NCBI GenBank assembly: GCA_021771755.1
Contig: JAETOL010000023.1
Location: 1-54,262 of the forward strand
DNA: 54,262 nt
Reading direction: 5' to 3'
Source of the DNA: Lachnospiraceae bacterium
GTDB taxonomy: Bacteria > Bacillota > Clostridia > Lachnospirales > Lachnospiraceae
Both the position numbers and the translations under genes were made by a program. The number at the start of each line of letters is the position of its first letter. The stretch's first letter is position 1. Under the pieces are notes generated by a model that saw only the letters and a list, made by a program, of their open reading frames with translations, searched no databases and was not told the origin of the DNA. This document shows positions 8,823-15,880 of the stretch, one piece after another.

Positions 8823-9089
8823 TTACCGGGAAAATCCATCCCTCTCTTTCTTTGGCCTGCTTACCACCTGGAAGCTGTCCACTTCCGTGTTTAATGGTAA
8901 TGACCTCCCATTCTCCCAGCTTACAAAAATCTGCCCAATATCATCCACAAATGATACTGTGCCTTTTAAGCCGGATGGCATATCGTTTTCTCCCTCCATA
9001 TGCCCAAGGCAGACCTGCGTGCCTTTTGGGTATCGCTGTTTGATAACCTTCGCCTGCCTGCCAAGCCTTTCCCATTCATTCACGGGCAT
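8823..9089 (-). CDS. DUF4314 family protein
   Basis: 88 residues. The centre, 'LKGTVSFVDDIGQIFVSWENG', matches the small beta-barrel DUF4314 family (about 60-90 residues), common in Tn1549-like elements next to virD4 or antirestriction genes; its molecular role is unknown. The start ATG is preceded by AAAGGGGG. Its 3' end overlaps the region that should encode the VirD4 N-terminus, so the two are probably translationally coupled. No signal or membrane segment. Confidence 0.82.
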   Translation of the reverse strand: MPVNEWERLGRQAKVIKQRYPKGTQVCLGHMEGENDMPSGLKGTVSFVDDIGQIFVSWENGRSLPLNTEVDSFQVVSRPKKERDGFSR

Positions 9090-9104
9090 TCCCCCTTTCC
9101 GATC

Positions 9105-9129
9105 AAAAAAGACAGGCAGCCCGCCTGTC
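9105..9129 (-). terminator. Rho-independent terminator before virD4
   Basis: On the minus strand GACAGGC (9129-9123) and GCCTGTC (9117-9111) form a 7-bp stem followed at once by six T (9110-9105). It starts 3 bases after the stop codon of the 102-residue gene at 9132. Transcription entering the VirD4-to-CHAP half of the transfer operon must read through it or start downstream, so it is a candidate control point for transfer gene expression. Confidence 0.8.
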
Positions 9130-9131
9130 CG

Positions 9132-9440
9132 TTACCGTGTCCGATAGGTCCTGTACCTTGCATTCATGATACGCATTAAAACCGTATCGATCCCATCGGT
9201 ATATCTTCCGTTTTCAATGTAAGTATCCCGGAGCCCATTTAAAGCCTGTACCGCTTTTTTATGCTCCCCATCCGTCAGATAGAGCTTCTTATCCCTGTGG
9301 CCGGCCAGCCGCAGGATAAGGTCCCCCGTTTCTTTTGTGGATGCGCCCGCATCCTTTTCTTCCCGGAACACATCCCGCAGGGCATGCACCAGCATATTGA
9401 CGGTGATCTCATCTGTTTTTACGCATCGTCTTTTTTCCAT
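9132..9440 (-). CDS. Small helical protein, unknown function
   Basis: 102 residues from ATG at 9440. GGAGG 7 bases upstream supports this start over the longer open frame. Predicted mainly helical, Arg/Lys/Asp rich, no membrane segment. 'ETGDLILRLAGHRDKKLYLTDGEHKKAVQALNGLRD' style helices (key word LILRLAGHRDKK) do not match a family I can name. It lies between the LtrC-like gene and a terminator, the last gene of that half-operon. Confidence 0.6.
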   Translation of the reverse strand: MEKRRCVKTDEITVNMLVHALRDVFREEKDAGASTKETGDLILRLAGHRDKKLYLTDGEHKKAVQALNGLRDTYIENGRYTDGIDTVLMRIMNARYRTYRTR

Positions 9441-9567
9441 CCTCCGGCCTCCTTTCCTTCTTTTCCTGACCACAACATACCACACCTGCTGGCAGAAAGC
9501 TACTGGATCTTCCGGAAAAAAGCACCTTTTTTCATGTTCCATTTTTTATTGCAGAGAACCCTTTTTA

Positions 9568-10524
9568 TCAGCGTTCCGGCTGTTTTTCCGGCTGCTTTTT
9601 CCCTTTTCCGGATTTTGCCGATCCATCCGATACAGAGAACTCATCTGCGACAAATTCCTGTTCCTGCTCTCCGAGGTTCCGGTTCAAGTGGTTACTGATA
9701 CCATAGGCAGCATTGCGGATATCCCCGATAAACGCACGGAGCTCCTTGGGATCCTTATCACCATTGCCCTGCATCTCACACACTTTGTCAAACCGGAAGC
9801 CGGAAGTATCCACGCCGTATTTCTGCGCCACTACATAAGCGGCACAAAACGCTTTGGGCGAGACCTTCTGGCGGGCGTAACTGCCATCATGGGCATCCAT
9901 CGCGGCACAGGCCAGTTCCCGGTTGATGGCATGGAATGTAGTAACCTCATTCATCCCATTCCTCACATAGATCGTGCGCTGTCTTGGGATATACTGTGCC
10001 TGCACCCCTTCCGGCAGATTGTCTGCGATCCGTACCGCCACATCCGGATTGGTCAGGAGCGCTCCCATAAGCGTTTCCATATCTTTTGGCTCTGGCGGAA
10101 CCGGAGGTTTCATGCGGATCTGGCTGATATCATACGCCTTTCCGATGTTCGTTCCCTGCATGATGACACCGTCTTTTTCATAATCCTGTGTAATAAGAAA
10201 TCGGTAGCCATGCACTCCTGCCCGCAGGGAATAACCTTCCTCCTTCACTTTTTCAAACGTCATCACCTGCCGGATCTCCGGATTCTGGCCATAAAGCAGA
10301 AGCAGGTTCGGTGTTTTCTGAGGCTTGCACTGTGCCATGAAATCAAGGAACCCTTTCAGGGAATCCCCATCTTTGAACACATCCTGGGCCTTGGCGTCGA
10401 TCTCTGCCCACACTTCCTCACGCTCCTGTTTCTTTAAGGCGGCATATTCCTCCTTGCTCATACGGGGCTGCTGTTCCTCTGCAGCAGGCTCATCCCCTGA
10501 CGATAAATACTTTGATAAATCCAT
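9568..10524 (-). CDS. LtrC/ArdC-like antirestriction-type protein
   Basis: 318 residues. Resembles LtrC-like proteins of Gram-positive elements, which share the ArdC N-terminal ssDNA-binding fold and a degenerate metalloprotease-like part. The N-terminal part (about 45-150) contains 'LLLLYGQNPEIRQVMTFEKV' and 'YRFLITQDYEKDG'. The region 'TFHAINRELACAAMDAHD' (200s) corresponds to the protease helix, but the HExxH zinc motif is not intact (only REL remains), so protease activity is doubtful. Such proteins may protect entering single-stranded DNA from host nucleases. ATG at 10524 follows GGGAAGGTG. It is followed by a charged Lys/Gln/Pro tail and co-transcribed with pcfB. Confidence 0.78.
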   Translation of the reverse strand: MDLSKYLSSGDEPAAEEQQPRMSKEEYAALKKQEREEVWAEIDAKAQDVFKDGDSLKGFLDFMAQCKPQKTPNLLLLYGQNPEIRQVMTFEKVKEEGYSLRAGVHGYRFLITQDYEKDGVIMQGTNIGKAYDISQIRMKPPVPPEPKDMETLMGALLTNPDVAVRIADNLPEGVQAQYIPRQRTIYVRNGMNEVTTFHAINRELACAAMDAHDGSYARQKVSPKAFCAAYVVAQKYGVDTSGFRFDKVCEMQGNGDKDPKELRAFIGDIRNAAYGISNHLNRNLGEQEQEFVADEFSVSDGSAKSGKGKKQPEKQPER

Positions 10525-10529
10525 CTACA

Positions 10530-11336
10530 TCACCTTCCCTTTGCCTTTGATTTTTTTCTCTTTTTTCTGCCAGCCGAACGGTTTTTGCTGCGGCTCCTGT
10601 TTTGTTCTTTCTGTTTGGCAGATTCCTGTTTCTCCTGCCTGATCTTGTCGAGCTGTGCACGGACGGACGGCTTCTCCTGCCCTTCTGTGCGTTCCGGCCT
10701 CTCCATCTGCTCAGACTTTTCCCGCCCGGTAGAAGTATCTTTGCTGCGCGAGGAAGGTTCGGACGGATTCCTTTCCTCCTGCGCCTGCATAAAATTTTCC
10801 GGATCCTGCTCTGGCTCCCCAAAGCCAAAATCCTGTTCCATATCCCCAAGCTCAAACTGGATCTCGCCCTCCGGCATCTCCACTGTTTCGGTCGGGGCCT
10901 CCGGCACATCCTGGCTCTGTTCCGCTTCCATCGCAACCTCCTGGACAGCTTCCCCGCTTTCCGATCTCAGGAAATCAAGGTTCATTTTATCCATGACCCT
11001 GTTGACCTTGGCGGCATCATCCGCAAACACCATGATCTCACACTGGCCCGGATTCTTCCTGTCACGGATGACAACATACAAAAGCCCCCGCTTCTTCCCT
11101 TCACGGGCAAATTCCTTCAGACGGTCAGACGGCACAGTAAAAAATTTCAATGGGCGGTTCTCCTTTAGCATTCGTACCATGCGTGTCTTTCCATAAGTCC
11201 GCTTCTGGTCTTTTAATACCGCCGCAAAAAATATGGCAAGGTTTTTCGCAACCGTACCGGATAAACGCAGGCTGTAATCAATCCCTTCCAGTGAATACCG
11301 GACAATCTGATCTGCCGCATCTCCACCATAATTCAT
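10530..11336 (-). CDS. pcfB: PcfB (DUF3801) family conjugation protein
   Basis: 268 residues from ATG at 11336, chosen because GGGAGGTGAGAG precedes it. The N-terminal ~135 residues match the PcfB/DUF3801 domain ('GIDYSLRLSGTVAKNLAIFF', 'RLKEFAREGKKRGLLYVVIRD'). The rest is disordered: an acidic middle and a strongly basic Arg/Lys/Ser C-terminus. PcfB works with the coupling protein and relaxase in recruiting DNA in pCF10-type systems. The stop of the relaxase gene is 5 bases upstream of the start, so the pair is tightly coupled. Confidence 0.85.
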   Translation of the reverse strand: MNYGGDAADQIVRYSLEGIDYSLRLSGTVAKNLAIFFAAVLKDQKRTYGKTRMVRMLKENRPLKFFTVPSDRLKEFAREGKKRGLLYVVIRDRKNPGQCEIMVFADDAAKVNRVMDKMNLDFLRSESGEAVQEVAMEAEQSQDVPEAPTETVEMPEGEIQFELGDMEQDFGFGEPEQDPENFMQAQEERNPSEPSSRSKDTSTGREKSEQMERPERTEGQEKPSVRAQLDKIRQEKQESAKQKEQNRSRSKNRSAGRKKRKKSKAKGR

Positions 11337-11341
11337 CGCTC

Positions 11342-12637
11342 TCACCTCCCCTCTTTCTGTTCCTGATGCTCTTTTTCGGTATGCCCGCAGGCATTTTGTT
11401 TTTCCTGTTCCAATTGCTGTTCTCTCAGCCGCTGCTCGATCTCCAGCGAATGCTGTTCGATCTTTACGCACATCCGGATCTCTTTGCGCATAGGCTTCAG
11501 CATGTCCGTGATGTCCTGGATCCTTGCAGACTCCGGCTCTGCCCGGTACAAGCGGTGGCGTTCTTTTGTGAGGGAAAGCACCTGTCTTTCCAACGGTTTC
11601 CGGTAGTCCTCCAGTTCTTCCCTGGTGGTAATGCCATGCTTCTGCAGAAACTCCATCTGTGCAATCCGCTCATCCAGACGCCGGATGTCCTGCCGGAGCG
11701 TATAAGATACACGCTTTGGTTTCCGCTTGAGGACTCCCATCTGGTAAAGGTATGAATAATAGAGGGCCTGCAGCCCATGAAGTTTTTTTCGCTTTGCGGG
11801 ATTTTCTTTTCCAGCCTGTTGCCCCTTGAAATCCTTTGGCCGTAAGATCCATCCCCGGATGGCTTCTTCCGTGTAATTTTTCCCAAGGCTTTTCAGCCTC
11901 ACATACCGCTCCATGCCCGGAGCACGCAGGGCAATATATTTCCGGTTCAGTTTAAAGGCATATCCCTTCTTTTCCATCACGCCGATAAACTGGCGCCAGC
12001 TGAAGCTTTCTTCCACGGCTTCTTTGATATCCATGCGGATGGCAGTCCTCCAGGTCGGTTTCCCCTCCCTTTCTGCCTGCCACTCTGCATAGGATTTCCC
12101 TTTGCCGCCCTCCGGCTGGATAATGGAAAGGCCATATTTTTTACACAGGCTGTCGGATATCCTGCGTACATCCTCATAATAGCTCCTGCTGTTGCTGTGG
12201 TATTTCTTCCCATCTTCCATGCTGACGGAATTGAACACCAGATGGTTATGGTAATGGCTGGTATTTAAATGGGTAGTCACCACAACTTCATATTTTCCTT
12301 TCAGCAGCTGCTCGGCAAGTTCCAGCCCGATCAGATGTGCAAGCTCCGGAGATACCTCCCCTGCCGCAAAACTCTGCACCAGATGATACCCCTGGACGCC
12401 ATCCATTTTATGGAACCTCTGCTTGGTAGAACGCATATCCGCAAACGCACCCTCACAGGTACAGCCGATGGCATCTTCAAATACCACGGTTTCCGTTTTA
12501 TCCCGGTTCAGTGCATAATCGATAGCTTCCTCCAGCGATCCGGCCGAAGACACAGGTTTTGTGGTCTTTTCCTTATCCTTGATATAATCGATCGAATTAT
12601 CCAGACGGTGGACAGGTATGATGCTGGTATATGCCAT
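11342..12637 (-). CDS. MOBP-type relaxase (MobA/VirD2 nickase)
   Basis: 431 residues. The N-terminal relaxase domain (about 1-220) nicks oriT and stays covalently bound to the DNA 5' end. Visible motifs: candidate nucleophile tyrosine Y4 or Y18 (MAYTSIIPVHRLDNSIDYI), and the metal-binding histidine cluster 'THLNTSHYHNHLVFNSV' near 130-147. A basic region and helical coiled-coil segments follow in the C-terminal half (LEIEQRLREQQLEQEK). MobC lies immediately upstream, PcfB downstream, the normal relaxosome set. Full length, no breaks. Confidence 0.94.
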   Translation of the reverse strand: MAYTSIIPVHRLDNSIDYIKDKEKTTKPVSSAGSLEEAIDYALNRDKTETVVFEDAIGCTCEGAFADMRSTKQRFHKMDGVQGYHLVQSFAAGEVSPELAHLIGLELAEQLLKGKYEVVVTTHLNTSHYHNHLVFNSVSMEDGKKYHSNSRSYYEDVRRISDSLCKKYGLSIIQPEGGKGKSYAEWQAEREGKPTWRTAIRMDIKEAVEESFSWRQFIGVMEKKGYAFKLNRKYIALRAPGMERYVRLKSLGKNYTEEAIRGWILRPKDFKGQQAGKENPAKRKKLHGLQALYYSYLYQMGVLKRKPKRVSYTLRQDIRRLDERIAQMEFLQKHGITTREELEDYRKPLERQVLSLTKERHRLYRAEPESARIQDITDMLKPMRKEIRMCVKIEQHSLEIEQRLREQQLEQEKQNACGHTEKEHQEQKEGR

Positions 12638-12643
12638 AGGCCA

Positions 12644-12952
12644 TTACCAGTCCTCTTTTACGATCTGCCATACTTCCTTTGATATCCGCAGCATTTCCCT
12701 GACGCTTTCTGTCTCTGCCCGGCCAGTAGCATTTGCCACATGGGCCAGCTGGTTGGCATTGTTGCAAAGCCCCGCTATCTTCCTAAGCAGATCGGCATGA
12801 TGTTCACAGGGCTTGGCATGCACCTCTGCCCCTACGATCAATGACCGTAAGAATTCTTCCCTTGCAAGGCCGCTTTTTTGTACCTGCTCATCTAAGAACC
12901 GAAGCTCTTTGGCGTTCAGCCGGACAGGTACCACATGGTTCCGTTTCCGCAT
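12644..12952 (-). CDS. mobC: MobC-like relaxosome accessory protein
   Basis: 102 residues from ATG at 12952 (an in-frame ATG at 12979 is also possible). The N-terminal ribbon-helix-helix-like part 'HVVPVRLNAKELRFLDEQV' is followed by the MobC signature region 'LLRKIAGLCNNANQLAHVAN'. MobC proteins bind oriT and help the relaxase open the DNA strands. The gene overlaps the 3' end of the preceding gene by up to a few codons if the upstream start is used and lies 6 bases before the relaxase stop-side neighbour, i.e. one relaxosome operon. oriT is expected close upstream. Confidence 0.9.
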   Translation of the reverse strand: MRKRNHVVPVRLNAKELRFLDEQVQKSGLAREEFLRSLIVGAEVHAKPCEHHADLLRKIAGLCNNANQLAHVANATGRAETESVREMLRISKEVWQIVKEDW

Positions 12953-12956
12953 CCTT

Positions 12957-13394
12957 TCACCTGCCTTCCGTTCTTTCATTTTTCTTTTTCACTTCGGCCT
13001 CCCGCCAATACTCCATTGGCAGGTTTGGGGACAGGTCTGCCTGCGCCAGCACCTCTTTTCCTTCAAGATCGATCTTCCGGCAGTCCGGCACAAATGCAGC
13101 ATATCTCGGATATGCATATCCTTCCGCTTCTATCAGGATGCCTTCCCTGTACCCGGAGGTTGTTACAAGGATGCAGTGCATCCTCCTGTCTCCCGGATCC
13201 ATATACATGGCGTCACGGTTGTCATATAGGAACCGATAATATCCATACAGTTCACCGGAAAACTTTTCGAACTGCTCTCTGGAAAGCTCTGCGATTTTTT
13301 CCACTTCAAAACCACAGCGGAAACTCCCATAGTAGTGTTCTTTTAAATCCCTCATGTTGATAGGTTTCCTTACAAATTCGGCACTGTCTGCCAT
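12957..13394 (-). CDS. DUF6329-like element protein, unknown function
   Basis: 145 residues from ATG at 13394, with GGGAG 8 bases upstream (a GTG start 5 codons earlier is possible). An acidic to neutral soluble protein with conserved-looking blocks 'INMRDLKEHYYGSFRCGFEV', 'YGYYRFLYDNRDAMY' and 'GYREGILIEAEGYAYPRYA'. I associate this pattern with DUF6329, found in Lachnospiraceae mobile elements, at moderate certainty. It lies directly before mobC in the relaxosome operon; function unknown. Confidence 0.6.
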   Translation of the reverse strand: MADSAEFVRKPINMRDLKEHYYGSFRCGFEVEKIAELSREQFEKFSGELYGYYRFLYDNRDAMYMDPGDRRMHCILVTTSGYREGILIEAEGYAYPRYAAFVPDCRKIDLEGKEVLAQADLSPNLPMEYWREAEVKKKNERTEGR

Positions 13395-13409
13395 GTTGAT
13401 ATCTCCCAC

Positions 13410-13493
13410 TTACATATCCCCTTTCTTCTTCAGAATCATAAGGGCAGCAAGCAGCGATACAACGACAGCCCCTGCAATTACTTTCTTCTTCAT
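13410..13493 (-). CDS. 27-residue single-helix membrane peptide
   Basis: A short open frame MKKKVIAGAVVV...MILKKKGDM: three lysines, one hydrophobic helix of about 17 residues, then three lysines. ATG at 13493 is preceded by AAAGAAGGTG, an acceptable ribosome site. It ends 15 bases before the start of the next gene. A second peptide of the same design lies at 14608-14694, which supports both being real. Function unknown; it could be a small membrane partner of the transfer machine or a toxic peptide. Confidence 0.55.
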   Translation of the reverse strand: MKKKVIAGAVVVSLLAALMILKKKGDM

Positions 13494-13521
13494 CGGCACA
13501 CCTTCTTTCATCATTTAAATT

Positions 13522-13564
13522 CCGGGCGGAATGAAAATAATTCCGTTTCCCATGAACCGCCCGG
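13522..13564. repeat. Inverted repeat in non-coding gap upstream of the mob operon (candidate oriT region)
   Basis: The 131-base gap 13494-13624 is non-coding. CCGGGCGG (13522-13529) and CCGCCCGG (13557-13564) are perfect arms, and CGGAAT / ATTCCG pair inside them. The site lies just upstream of the small peptide, DUF6329-like, mobC and relaxase genes, where MOBP-type oriT sites usually lie. No nic site motif was identified with confidence, and a terminator for the upstream gene is the alternative, although there is no T run. Confidence 0.35.
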
Positions 13565-13624
13565 TCTGCCTCTTATTTGAATTCATTTCTTATACTCACC
13601 CCATTCCCATCTCTGTCTGCTGTA

Positions 13625-14614
13625 TTACCGCACCGTCTCATCCCTGCCCGGACTCTGTTTCGCTTTCGGCTGCAGGTCACGGGGATGCTCTCCTGAGAGC
13701 GGCCTGATAAAATCAATCCTGCCAGCAGCTGAGACTGCCTGATGGTTTAGCTGTCTCTGCCATGCGCTGACACTTGGTGCCCACTTAAACCCATTCCGGC
13801 GAAGTATCTGCCGTTCCTGGGCAGACGGCTTTTCTTCAAAGAAAAGCTGCAGACGGTTCATCTCCTGGTTTGCCACAGCCTTCCCTCCGGCAAATTCCCA
13901 TCCCTGAAACCCTACTTCCGCATACTGCTTTAATTCCGCAATCCGTGCTTTGATACGCCGGATCTCCGCACTATTATTTGACAATGCAAAAGTCTGGAAC
14001 GGCTTATTCCCCAAGTGCCACGGCTGCTCCATAGATACCTTGAGCTTTTCGATCTCCACTGCGCCAAGTGCAGTGCAGCCATCCAGCGTCTGATGTTTCC
14101 GGTAATATGCATTTACCTCTTTCATCGTCTGCTGGGACTGTTCCAGCCTTTCCAGCTTCTTCTCCAACTGCTCGACTGCATGGGGATTGTCTGCACTGAT
14201 CCCACCCATGCCCGTACTCTTGATCTTGTCCAGGATACCCTGCACCTGCCGCCATTCTTCCATGTTCTGGGCCCTGGCAGCATTCTGCTTTTCCTTCTTC
14301 CCGGTTGGGAAATTCGCTGGTCCGGCAATCATTACCGATGGCACACGGGCATCGATCTCAAATCTCCGGTTCATGTTATCCGCCAGTTTCCGGGCATAGG
14401 TATCTACAAGTGCATCGATCTTTCCATGATAGATGGGATCCACTTTTTCTTTCTGGTGTTTTGCAATCTCCACTGCCTGGTCCACACACCGCCTGTATTT
14501 TGCGGTAGCGCTCCCCTCTTTATAATCAGAAAAACTGTTCATCTCCTTTGCCCTGCGTGCCGCATCCTCACGGATTGGATAATAGAGCACGCTGTTTTCC
14601 TGTTTTTCTACCAA
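13625..14614 (-). CDS. Conserved conjugative-element protein with coiled coil, unknown function
   Basis: 329 residues from TTG at 14614. GGAGG lies 7 bases upstream, and the nearby ATG (14618) is in another frame, so TTG initiation is well supported. The N-terminal half is helical and charged with a coiled coil around 150-175 (LEKKLERLEQSQQTMKEV). The C-terminal half has 'EIRRIKARIAELK' and a final block 'ERQILRRNGFKWAPSVSAWQ' resembling the end of large polyvalent and DNA-modifying proteins on Firmicute elements. No catalytic motif visible. It overlaps the upstream 28-residue peptide gene by 7 bases. Confidence 0.65.
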   Translation of the reverse strand: MVEKQENSVLYYPIREDAARRAKEMNSFSDYKEGSATAKYRRCVDQAVEIAKHQKEKVDPIYHGKIDALVDTYARKLADNMNRRFEIDARVPSVMIAGPANFPTGKKEKQNAARAQNMEEWRQVQGILDKIKSTGMGGISADNPHAVEQLEKKLERLEQSQQTMKEVNAYYRKHQTLDGCTALGAVEIEKLKVSMEQPWHLGNKPFQTFALSNNSAEIRRIKARIAELKQYAEVGFQGWEFAGGKAVANQEMNRLQLFFEEKPSAQERQILRRNGFKWAPSVSAWQRQLNHQAVSAAGRIDFIRPLSGEHPRDLQPKAKQSPGRDETVR

Positions 14615-14694
14615 TCATGTGCCTCCTTTTTCCAAAAAATAAAACCAGCCACAAGGCCGGTTACGATCAACGCTGTAATTATCTTTTTCTTCAT
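14608..14694 (-). CDS. 28-residue single-helix membrane peptide (second copy of the design)
   Basis: MKKKIITALIVTGLVAGFIF followed by WKKEAHDW and a stop. Same plan as the peptide at 13410-13493: MKKK, a hydrophobic helix, then lysines. ATG at 14694 is preceded by AGAAAGAAGGTG, nearly the same leader as the first copy (GAAAGAAGGTG). Its last codons carry the GGAGG used by the next gene's TTG start, so the two are translationally coupled. Function unknown. Confidence 0.55.
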   Translation of the reverse strand: MKKKIITALIVTGLVAGFIFWKKEAHDW

Positions 14695-14712
14695 GGCACA
14701 CCTTCTTTCTGC

Positions 14713-15096
14713 TCATTCAATCATAGACGGGGAAAACAGGATCCCCCTTACCTGCATCTGGAGGGCAAATTCTGTCATCTGCCACCTCATGCCATTGATC
14801 TCGGCATGGTCCTGATCCAGATAGTGGCAGATTCCCGCCACCCTTTCCCCGTCACCATACATCAGATCCACGCAAGCCCCATCGGGAATGGTAAACAGCA
14901 GGACGCCGTTTGGATCCGTAAAACGGATGATCCGTTCACCGGATACTGGCGGAGCCGGCTCCGGTACACACCTCTTTTCTATTTCATAAACACCATTCTG
15001 CTCATCTGCTCTTTTTGCGGCAACCGCAAGGCTCGTGATAATAACTCCAAAACAGCCGCCCACCATAGCTCCTACAAATACACTCATCATTCCCAT
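14713..15096 (-). CDS. DUF3789-like membrane anchor fused to a small soluble domain
   Basis: 127 residues from ATG at 15096 (AGGAG 9 bases upstream). The first ~33 residues (MGMMSVFVGAMVGGCFGVII then TSLAVAAKRADEQ) match the DUF3789 short membrane proteins of Tn1549-like elements, usually about 30-40 residues alone. Here a soluble domain of about 75 residues follows ('RIIRFTDPNGVLLFTIPDGA', 'GERVAGICHYLDQDHAEING'), with a beta-rich look. The fused domain is unknown to me. Placement is in the accessory operon upstream of the mob genes. Confidence 0.65.
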   Translation of the reverse strand: MGMMSVFVGAMVGGCFGVIITSLAVAAKRADEQNGVYEIEKRCVPEPAPPVSGERIIRFTDPNGVLLFTIPDGACVDLMYGDGERVAGICHYLDQDHAEINGMRWQMTEFALQMQVRGILFSPSMIE

Positions 15097-15124
15097 TTCT
15101 TTATTCTCCTTTCGTTCACGGGGG

Positions 15125-15164
15125 TTTGGGGTTCTCCCCAAAGTGCGTTTGGATATCCAAACGC
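15125..15164. repeat. Two adjacent perfect palindromes in an intergenic gap
   Basis: TTTGGGG-TTCT-CCCCAAA (15125-15142) is followed after 2 bases by an unbroken 20-base palindrome at 15145-15164 (GCGTTTGG centre ATAT CCAAACGC, sharing central bases). Further imperfect repeats of TCAGTCA/AGTCAGTGA type lie at 15199-15226. The whole gap 15097-15247 is non-coding. It may be a regulator binding region, an oriT-like site or a transcription stop; no long T run is present. Confidence 0.5.
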
Positions 15165-15247
15165 TATGCTTGCCAAACCAGTCGCACCGCCTGATTCGGT
15201 CACTCAGTCAGAGTCAGTGATTCTGATCTGCTGTATCGGTTAAAAAT

Positions 15248-15544
15248 TCACCGTGCCATCTGACGGTGCTGACTCCGGCGCTGTATCGATACCATCCTGG
15301 CATAGTCCACCGCTATATCGATCAGCACCGCTTTCTCATCCTCACCGCCCTTCACTCTGTCCAGATAAGTTTCCAGACTCATGACTGGCATATTTTTAAT
15401 TCCTTCCTTTCCCATGACCAGCAGGGCATTCTTCTCTCCGCTGATCTCTGCTTCTTTGATATGAACCTGATACTCCTGATAGCCCATTGGCAGGTATCTC
15501 CCTATTCCGGTTCCTATCATCTGATAAAACTCTGCCCGGTTCAT
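15248..15544 (-). CDS. Short DUF5688-like protein
   Basis: 98 residues. ATG at 15544 follows AAGGAGG and overlaps the stop of the upstream gene (ATGA). The N-terminal pattern 'EFYQMIGTGIGRYLPMGYQ ... VHIKEAEI ... LLVMGKEGIKNMPVMSLETYLDRVKGGED' resembles the first third of DUF5688 proteins, normally near 300 residues in Clostridia elements, so this is either a short version or a truncated relic. No catalytic motif. Function unknown. Confidence 0.6.
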   Translation of the reverse strand: MNRAEFYQMIGTGIGRYLPMGYQEYQVHIKEAEISGEKNALLVMGKEGIKNMPVMSLETYLDRVKGGEDEKAVLIDIAVDYARMVSIQRRSQHRQMAR

Positions 15545-15864
15545 TCTGCCTCCTTGATCTTTATCAGCCCATCCAGTGTCGTGCAGATGATATGCAGCCT
15601 GTCTGCCATGCTGATCTCACTGTTCATGGTGCCGGACACCTCTTTCCCGCAGACCACCACCATCCGGCACCTCTTTAAGATCAGGTGGGACATCTTGGTT
15701 TTATCCTGCTGTTCCTCTGCTACGCCATCATCTAAAAATGGTGCAAATGCATACTGCGGACAGATAGGGACATAGCCCAGTTCATAAATCTTCCGGCAGT
15801 ATTTCTGTACTTTCGCCCTGCTCTCATCCGCAGGGCAGCACACATAAGCCAGCGCCTGTTCCAT
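15541..15864 (-). CDS. DUF4406/DUF7768-like nucleotide-deoxyribosyltransferase-fold protein
   Basis: 107 residues from ATG at 15864, with GGAGG 7 bases upstream. 'LAYVCCPADE' at the start, 'CPQYAFAPFLDDG' in the middle and 'RCRMVVVCGKEVSGTMNSEI' near the end are the spaced signature of a small Rossmann-like fold related to nucleoside 2-deoxyribosyltransferases. Phages and mobile elements often carry such proteins; their substrate is usually unknown and may be a nucleotide. Soluble, single domain. Followed by a 4-base overlap with the next gene. Confidence 0.7.
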   Translation of the reverse strand: MEQALAYVCCPADESRAKVQKYCRKIYELGYVPICPQYAFAPFLDDGVAEEQQDKTKMSHLILKRCRMVVVCGKEVSGTMNSEISMADRLHIICTTLDGLIKIKEAE

Positions 15865-15880
15865 TGTGCGCCTCCTTTCC

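Noticed and set aside
9337-10437. Long plus-strand open frame (366 codons) opposite the LtrC-like gene
   Set aside because: Antisense shadow of a well-supported minus-strand gene; no ribosome site and no recognisable domain.
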